From positions 1 to 64,000 of the forward strand of contig CANNDZ010000001.1 in the NCBI GenBank assembly GCA_947503575.1: 64,000 nt of DNA, written 5' to 3'. The translations under genes were made by a program, and so were the position numbers. Within the stretch, counting starts at the first letter, position 1, and every line of letters begins with the position of its first letter. Shown here piece by piece: positions 58,658 to 64,000 of the stretch. The notes beneath the pieces are model-generated. The model searched no databases and had not been told where the DNA came from. It saw nothing but the letters and a program-made list of their open reading frames with translations. This DNA comes from an uncultured Kordiimonas sp. Its GTDB lineage: Bacteria; Pseudomonadota; Alphaproteobacteria; Sphingomonadales; Kordiimonadaceae.

Positions 58658-59437
58658 TTAACGAAGGTCGCGCGCACGCACATACGCAGCGCCGGTTGTG
58701 CGCTGAAATAGGGCTGCAAGTGCGCCGTCTTGTGTCAGTTTTTCAAGGCCAGCTGCGGTCGTGCCGTTTTTGCTGGTTACAGAGTTACGCAGCGACTCCA
58801 CGGGTTCATCCGCTTGAATGGCCATTTCGATGGTGCCCATGATGGTTTGCAGCACCAAGTTACGCGCGGTTGCATCATCAAAGCCAAGGTCTTTTGCGGC
58901 ATCAATGTAACTTCGGGCGATTTCAAACACATAGCCTGGACCGCTGCCGGAAATTGCTGTCAGCCTGTCTATTTCATCCTCGTCGCTCAGCCAGTATGTG
59001 GAACCAACCGCACCTGCTAGCTGTTCTACATCCCTTTTTTGTGCCTGATTACAGTGCGCGTTAGCCAATAGGCCTGTAACGCCTTTTCCAATCAGCGCCG
59101 GCAAGTTTGGCATCGCACGAATGACAGGAACATCTCCTACAAGACACTCAATACGCTCTAGCGAGCATCCGGCTGCAATCGACATAAAACAACCACTGCG
59201 TTGAATGATGTCTCGGTATTGAGGCAGTACCTCATCAAACACCTGGGGCTTGACCGCACCGACAACGACATCAAATTGCGACGACAGGAGGTCACTAGGG
59301 TCACGCAGCAGTGTTGCCCCTGCGGGAACCGATGCAGCCTTCGGGTCGACAACAACGAACTGCCCGAGGTGACGGTCGATCCAACGGGTTAGCATTGCGC
59401 CGCCCATTTTTCCACATCCGATCAGTAGAATATTCAT
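58658..59437 (-). CDS. proC: Pyrroline-5-carboxylate reductase
   Basis: 259 aa from the ATG at 59437 (AGGAGAGG upstream). The NAD(P)-binding motif [10 protein letters not shown] is at the N-terminus. The C-terminal signature region reads [12 protein letters not shown] and [13 protein letters not shown]. It makes proline from pyrroline-5-carboxylate, the last step. It is divergent from proB across a very AT-rich 244-bp gap, and precedes proA. Confidence 0.96.
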   Translation of the reverse strand: MNILLIGCGKMGGAMLTRWIDRHLGQFVVVDPKAASVPAGATLLRDPSDLLSSQFDVVVGAVKPQVFDEVLPQYRDIIQRSGCFMSIAAGCSLERIECLVGDVPVIRAMPNLPALIGKGVTGLLANAHCNQAQKRDVEQLAGAVGSTYWLSDEDEIDRLTAISGSGPGYVFEIARSYIDAAKDLGFDDATARNLVLQTIMGTIEMAIQADEPVESLRNSVTSKNGTTAAGLEKLTQDGALAALFQRTTGAAYVRARDLR

Positions 59438-59681
59438 TGCAGACCTCTCCTGTAAAAATTCGGTGAGATGCATATAATACAAATTATTAGAATACAAATG
59501 TTTTTATTGACTAATTTGGTATGTGAATTTGATAATTCTTATTTAAGCTATTGATAAACAATATTTTATTAGGTCAGTAATTCTGTCATTAAATTGATAT
59601 TAATATATTGTTTACAAATTTATTGTTGTGTTTGCCCCTGCGATACACTAGAGAGCGCTGGAATTATTTAAGGAGTGCACC
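59438..59681. promoter_or_regulatory. AT-rich divergent promoter region of proC-proA and proB
   Basis: This 244-bp gap is much more AT-rich than its surroundings and must drive both pro transcripts. Candidate -10 elements include TATAAT near 59471. I do not see a clear copy of the palindrome found before the MarR gene. Confidence 0.5.
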
Positions 59682-60836
59682 GTGACCACCCCCAAAAGAA
59701 TTGTCATCAAAATCGGATCAAGCCTGTTGGCTGATGAAGACCGACTTGTTCCCCGTTACGCTTTCATGCACGGCCTTATGTCGGATATCGCAGCGTTGCG
59801 TGACGAGGGGCATGATGTGGTTCTGACATCCTCGGGCGCAGTGGCGCTTGGCCTTAATGCAATTGGTAAGCCCCCCAAGCGCGCCAACGTATTGGATAAG
59901 CAGGCAGCCGCAGCATGCGGGCAACCACTACTCCTTAACGCTTACAAGCAAGTGGCATTGGAATACGGATTTGATATTGCCCAAGTTTTGGTGACCCTGG
60001 ACGACATGGAACAACGCAAGCGCTACCTGAATACCAAAAACACGATCATTCGCTTGTTTGACCGGGACGTAATGCCAATCGTTAATGAAAACGACACAGT
60101 CGCCACGGAAGAGCTCAAGGTGGGTGACAACGACCGCCTTGCCGCCAAGGTGGCACAAATGATTCAGGCAGACCATTTTATCATCCTTACATCCGTTGAC
60201 GGCCTTTATGACCGCAACCCGTCAGAAGCCGGCGCTCAACTCGTTGAGCAGGTTGACGATGTGAGCACATATCTCGAAGTCACCAACAGCGTCAGTGAAC
60301 TGGGTAGTGGCGGCATGCTGACAAAGATGAAGGCTGCAAATATGGCACAAAATGCGGGCTGTACCACCATTATTGGACGGGGGACAATTGACAGGCCGGT
60401 GTTGGGATTGCTTTCAAATGAGCGGCCACACACAACCTGCGTCGCACAGCGATCCCCAAAATCAGCGTTTGAAGTGTGGTTGACCGACCGGCTTCAGGTG
60501 GCTGGCAGCCTTATAATCAGCCCTGAAGGAGTCTCTACTATCGACAAATCAGGGAAAGGCCTGGAAGCGCATCATATTTCTTCTCTACACGGCGATTTCC
60601 AAAAAGGTGATGTGGTGCATTTGTTTGATCAGGACGGCAAGGAAGTTGCCAGGGGTTTGACGAATTTTTCGGCCGACGAAATCATGGTGCTGGCACGCGA
60701 CAACGACAGGAAAGTTGTCAACTTAATGGGAGAACGTGGGGGCCTAGAAGTTGTCGGTTCAGAAAACCTGGTCCTACTTGAAGACCACCATTTGGTGTGG
60801 GATGTGCCTGACGATGAAGTTAAAGATATTGCTTAA
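59682..60836 (+). CDS. proB: Glutamate 5-kinase
   Basis: 384 aa with a GTG start and a strong AAGGAG site. The amino-acid kinase domain (IVIKIGSSLLA, NENDTVATEEL, TSVDGLYDRNP, LGSGGMLTKMKAA) is followed by a PUA domain at about residues 280-365. It phosphorylates glutamate in the first and controlling step of proline synthesis. In many alphaproteobacteria proB sits with obg; here it is with proC and proA, which suggests a separate stress-dedicated set. Confidence 0.96.
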   Translation: MTTPKRIVIKIGSSLLADEDRLVPRYAFMHGLMSDIAALRDEGHDVVLTSSGAVALGLNAIGKPPKRANVLDKQAAAACGQPLLLNAYKQVALEYGFDIAQVLVTLDDMEQRKRYLNTKNTIIRLFDRDVMPIVNENDTVATEELKVGDNDRLAAKVAQMIQADHFIILTSVDGLYDRNPSEAGAQLVEQVDDVSTYLEVTNSVSELGSGGMLTKMKAANMAQNAGCTTIIGRGTIDRPVLGLLSNERPHTTCVAQRSPKSAFEVWLTDRLQVAGSLIISPEGVSTIDKSGKGLEAHHISSLHGDFQKGDVVHLFDQDGKEVARGLTNFSADEIMVLARDNDRKVVNLMGERGGLEVVGSENLVLLEDHHLVWDVPDDEVKDIA

Positions 60837-60914
60837 AATGCGAAGCTCAAGGGTTGCTGCTTGAGAGCGTGGAGGGTATCACTCGCGCAAGCAGGGTATT
60901 CTTATTGTATAATC

Positions 60915-60930
60915 ATACATCTTGATGTGT
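60915..60930. promoter_or_regulatory. Candidate MarR operator with promoter
   Basis: ATACATCTTGATGTGT is an inverted repeat with one mismatch, directly after the -10-like TATAAT at 60908-60913 and 58 bp before the MarR start codon. It is a plausible autoregulatory site. Confidence 0.45.
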
Positions 60931-60987
60931 GACTTGGCGTTGTTGCAAACTGAGCACTGAACGGCGCGATAGCAAGTGGGGCTGGAG

Positions 60988-61461
60988 ATGACAGATTACG
61001 ACAATATTCTAGTTGCCCTCAGGCGGATCACGCGCGCGATTGATCTTCATTCAAAAAACTTGGTTCGAACATCCGGCCTCACGGCACCACAGCTGCTGGT
61101 TCTCCAGTCTGTACAACGCGAGCAGCGGGCAAAATCGTCTCAAATCGCGAAAGACATCATGCTCAGTCCTGCCACTGTTGTTTCAATAGTGGATCGCCTG
61201 GAAAAAGCTGGACTGGTGGTCCGCGAGCGATCCACGTCGGACCGGCGTGTTGTTAGAATTGTCTTAACAGAATTAGGCGAGGAAAAACTGCACGACACAC
61301 CAGAGCTTTTGCAAGCCGGTTTCCTGCGCGAATTCCGGCAACTGAAGGAATGGGAACAAACACTGCTCGTATCATCGCTGCAGCGGATAGCTGAAATGAT
61401 GGATGCAGAAGAACTTGACGCCGCCCCTATTCTTGAAGTCGGTGAAATCAGAGCAGATTAA
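60988..61461 (+). CDS. MarR-family regulator of the proline cluster
   Basis: 157 aa from the ATG at 60988; a GTG at 60976 would add four residues. The winged helix is clear: SSQIAKDIMLSPATVVSIVDRLEKAGLV and the wing RERSTSDRRVVRIVLT. It resembles MarR regulators that accompany osmolyte genes such as EctR of ectoine clusters, though this is from memory. It follows proB on the same strand after 150 bp. It probably represses or tunes the pro genes in response to salt. Confidence 0.9.
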   Translation: MTDYDNILVALRRITRAIDLHSKNLVRTSGLTAPQLLVLQSVQREQRAKSSQIAKDIMLSPATVVSIVDRLEKAGLVVRERSTSDRRVVRIVLTELGEEKLHDTPELLQAGFLREFRQLKEWEQTLLVSSLQRIAEMMDAEELDAAPILEVGEIRAD

Positions 61462-61642
61462 TCTGTATCGAGCAGGCTGGCGCACATGACTTTTACCCCT
61501 ATGCGGGGATTTAGACGGCGGTTGTTCCCGGCCCTATGCCCAGTATGAACCCTGACGCGATTGCCACGAGCAGCAAAAATATTTATTATATAAATAGTCA
61601 ATAAGTGGTATTATGCCTTTTTGGATATAAAGGGGTAGTTTC

Positions 61643-62356
61643 ATGAGCACTGTTGACCGCGCCTTTGGCGAGAAATTTTTAACCAGCATTGATGACTTTG
61701 ACGCATACGGCGTGCACCTGTTGTTCAACGACTGGTGGGAAAAAGCCCCGCAGGACGTCATTGATAAATATGTAGCCGCCATTGAAAACCATCCAGAACA
61801 AGGCCCGCTGGCGGCCGAAGGCTGGCTTTCGGAACCTGTTACGCTAGCATCATTAGAGCACTATGGTACCGGCACTTTAGGGGCTGCCTATCTGGATTTT
61901 ATGATCAAAAATAACCTGGTGGAAAAGCTGGCTCAGGGCTACCGGGACCTGCATGATGAAATCGCATCTGAGGGGCGGCTGGACCGCATGCCGGACATCA
62001 TCCGCTACAAGGTGCTGCGCGGATTTCAGACCCATGATATGCATCATGTGTTAACAGGGTATGATGCCACACCCTTTGGCGAACTGGCGTTGCAGGCGTT
62101 TGGTTTGGCGCAAATGAACTATCCCTATGCAGGCATGTGGATGGCAGTTGTTACCAGCCATATGACCTACATAAACCCAGACCTGATGACGCCAGCCATG
62201 GACGCCATCAGCGAAGGATGGCAGCGCGGTCGCAACAGCCGCAGCATCCAGTTTACACATTTTGAAAAACGCCTGGGTGAACCGCTGGAAGCCCTGCAGC
62301 GTGAATACGGCCTGTCGCAGGATGACGTGGCCCCAACCGCTCGCGCAGCACAATAG
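61643..62356 (+). CDS. Coq4-family ubiquinone biosynthesis protein
   Basis: 237 aa, ATG with AGGGG upstream. The Coq4 signature HDxxHx11E is exact: His131, Asp132, His135 and Glu147 (THDMHHVLTGYD...FGE). In eukaryotes Coq4 organises the ubiquinone-synthesis complex and takes part in C1 decarboxylation/hydroxylation of the ring; bacterial homologues occur in alphaproteobacteria. The gene stands alone between the MarR gene and a convergent TonB receptor, away from ubiE-ubiB. Confidence 0.9.
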   Translation: MSTVDRAFGEKFLTSIDDFDAYGVHLLFNDWWEKAPQDVIDKYVAAIENHPEQGPLAAEGWLSEPVTLASLEHYGTGTLGAAYLDFMIKNNLVEKLAQGYRDLHDEIASEGRLDRMPDIIRYKVLRGFQTHDMHHVLTGYDATPFGELALQAFGLAQMNYPYAGMWMAVVTSHMTYINPDLMTPAMDAISEGWQRGRNSRSIQFTHFEKRLGEPLEALQREYGLSQDDVAPTARAAQ

Positions 62357-62395
62357 ACCGGCCCAGAACAGAAGAACCCATTCTCATTAAACACC

Positions 62396-62425
62396 CAAAG
62401 GCGGTACCATACGATGCCGCCTTTG
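62396..62425. terminator. Shared hairpin between coq4 and the TonB receptor gene
   Basis: CAAAGGCGG and CCGCCTTTG form a perfect 9-bp stem around a 12-base loop between two convergent genes. T runs are weak on both sides. Confidence 0.55.
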
Positions 62426-62474
62426 CTGTTTGGTATTACAATACGGGACTACACGGCGCCGGTTAATCCATACC

Positions 62475-64000
62475 CTAAAAGTCGAATTGAACAGCGACGC
62501 CGTAGGTGCGTGGTTCGAGAATACGCACGTTGCGGTAACTCCCGACCTGTGCATCTTCGATGATAGAGTTGGTGATGTTATCGTTGTTTTCCAGATTTTT
62601 AACGAACATCAGGAACCGCAAGCCTTGATCATTGTTATCAAAAACCAACTGTACGTCCGTGACATTCCAACCTTCGATTTGATCATTGGGTGTATTAAAC
62701 TCGCGAGAGAAATAGGTATCCTGCCAATAATAATCGATACGGGCAATCGCCTCCCAACCAGAAGCGGCAATGGGTAACGCATATTGCGCCCCCAGCTTCA
62801 CTGACCAGTCCGGCGAGTGCGGCAAGCGGTTACCGTTCAGGTTCACTGCGACCTCTGGTGTATTGACCAACAGGGACTGAGCCGGGTTGGCGGCATCGAC
62901 GGTTAGAAAATCCCCGATATCGGTATTCAGGTGCGACGCGTTACCATCAACACGAATACGGTCTGTAGGGGCCCAGACAAATTCGGCTTCAACACCCCAG
63001 ATTTGGGCATCTGCATTTGTCGTGACAGCATTACCGCCGATGCGCTGCGCCAACTGCAGGTCATTATAGTCATAATAAAAGGCGGCTAGGTTTGCCTGCA
63101 ACCGACCGCCCGAAAAGGTATTTTTCATACCAACTTCAAAAGCGTTCACTGTTTCCGGCGCAAAATCCGGATCTGTCGCGTTACCGGGGTTCAGGCCGCC
63201 GCCTTTGAAGCCATGGGCAAATGACGCATAGAGAAGGGTGTCATCACTCCATGACCAATCGGGCCGGTGATCAATGGCAAGCTTACCGGTCAGGCGGCCC
63301 CAGTCGCGCGAGGCTTCGGTGAAGTCAGAGGGCGGCGACAACAGGATAGAGCGGGTGCGGATAGACTTTTCCTCGTCAGACCAGCGCAGACCAACGGTTA
63401 TGTTGGTGCGCTCAATGACTTCAAAATAGCCTTCACCGAAAACCGCCCAGGCTTCTGTGCGGGCCTCTGGGGTTTCATTGATAAAGAAAAAGCTCTCGGG
63501 ACCAAGGCCAAAGGCCTGCGCTGCAAGTTCCAGCGCTGGGTGGTATATTTCAAAGGAGGCACTGTTTTTGCTGTTCAGGTAAAATGCCCCAATGGTGAAG
63601 TCAAAACCGGTACCCCGATCTGATGTCAGGCGAATTTCTTCTGTCCAGGTGCGCCCGCTTGAAGCAAAACGGTCCGTTGTGATCAACCGATCTGTGGTGG
63701 TGGTTTCACCGCCAGGGCCAATTAAATAGGTGATCGGGCTGCTAAAGCGGAAGTCTGATACCGCATTGTCATAGTCGGTAGACGCTGAACTATCACCATC
63801 CACAAACCCGGTGGTTGAGGTGAAGGTATAATCGCCAAACCGGTGGTTAAATTCCAGCGTGGCGTAAAACTGTTCGGCAACAAACCGGGGGTCTGTATCC
63901 ACCGCGACCTGGCGCAAGTTTTCAGGGTTGATCGCGCCGTCGTAAATCAAAGACCCTGGTTCAAACAGGGTAAAGCCTGATATCGCGTTGCTGAGGTTCA
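62475..64000 (-). CDS. TonB-dependent receptor, C-terminal part (runs off the window)
   Basis: At least 508 aa are in view; the frame stays open to the right edge, so the signal peptide, TonB box and plug domain lie outside. The visible part is a chain of amphipathic strands of the 22-strand barrel, with FAHGFKGGGLNPGN and NAFEVGMKNTF, both typical of TonB receptors in this group, and it ends in the aromatic signal AVQFDF. It takes up an iron chelate, vitamin or glycan; the substrate cannot be told without the plug and neighbours. Confidence 0.92.
   Translation of the reverse strand, partial: NLSNAISGFTLFEPGSLIYDGAINPENLRQVAVDTDPRFVAEQFYATLEFNHRFGDYTFTSTTGFVDGDSSASTDYDNAVSDFRFSSPITYLIGPGGETTTTDRLITTDRFASSGRTWTEEIRLTSDRGTGFDFTIGAFYLNSKNSASFEIYHPALELAAQAFGLGPESFFFINETPEARTEAWAVFGEGYFEVIERTNITVGLRWSDEEKSIRTRSILLSPPSDFTEASRDWGRLTGKLAIDHRPDWSWSDDTLLYASFAHGFKGGGLNPGNATDPDFAPETVNAFEVGMKNTFSGGRLQANLAAFYYDYNDLQLAQRIGGNAVTTNADAQIWGVEAEFVWAPTDRIRVDGNASHLNTDIGDFLTVDAANPAQSLLVNTPEVAVNLNGNRLPHSPDWSVKLGAQYALPIAASGWEAIARIDYYWQDTYFSREFNTPNDQIEGWNVTDVQLVFDNNDQGLRFLMFVKNLENNDNITNSIIEDAQVGSYRNVRILEPRTYGVAVQFDF

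Noticed and set aside
59438-59681. Copy of the MarR palindrome in the proC-proB control region
   Set aside because: I could not find a convincing match to ATACATCTTGATGTGT there, so direct MarR control of the pro genes stays an inference.

Overview
The window looks like about 64 kb of alphaproteobacterial chromosome carrying one large mobile island. The core signs are the run rpsT-dnaA-dnaN-recF-gyrB, the block ubiE-ubiB-(DoxX)-coaBC-dut-moeB, a membrane-anchored CycM-type cytochrome c next to prephenate dehydratase, a Coq4 homologue and a TonB-dependent receptor. Core genes are moderately GC-rich (36 of 60 bases are G/C in the line at 55021). The first 10 kb is clearly more AT-rich (22 of 60 in the line at 3001). 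I cannot name the genus from the sequence.

Positions 1-10073 are the tns-side part of a Tn7-like transposon. It has tnsA, tnsB, tnsC and tnsD/tniQ in one leftward operon (9945 to 3879), a second convergent tniQ gene (2740-3807), and a right end at 10073. That end reads TGTTAAGTGGGAATAAAGTC inward and matches the spacing and core of the Tn7 end. It lies inside the last codons of a yhiN-family gene, so the transposon supplies the stop codon of its target. The left end is not visible. Cargo in view is the 3' end of an NRPS gene (carrier plus thioesterase), a small acidic protein, and a divergent pair: an Xre-type regulator with a C-terminal membrane anchor and a tail-anchored LRAT-fold protein.

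Positions 10058-31651 hold the yhiN target, a chemoreceptor, tRNA-Ser(GGA), bchJ-bchE (two bacteriochlorophyll genes without the rest of a photosynthesis cluster), an exopolysaccharide export operon (outer-membrane barrel, Wza-type, Wzc-type), a metallophosphoesterase, a Pro-rich secreted protein, a UDP-glucuronate epimerase, an RND efflux pair, an alkyltransferase-like DNA repair protein, and a soluble chemoreceptor with three near-identical PAS repeats.

Positions 31787-49377 are mostly housekeeping: serine deaminase, ferredoxin, M17 peptidase, MarR and NlpC/P60 proteins, cytochrome c, pheA, a solute-binding protein, a YgeA-type racemase, the dsrE-moeB-dut-coaBC-DoxX-ubiB-ubiE block, mutM and an enoyl-CoA hydratase. 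Positions 49439-57045 are the replication block. Positions 57334-61461 carry a complete proline pathway (proA, proC, divergent proB) followed by a MarR regulator, probably an osmoadaptation unit. The window ends with coq4 and the C-terminal part of a TonB-dependent receptor that runs off the right edge.
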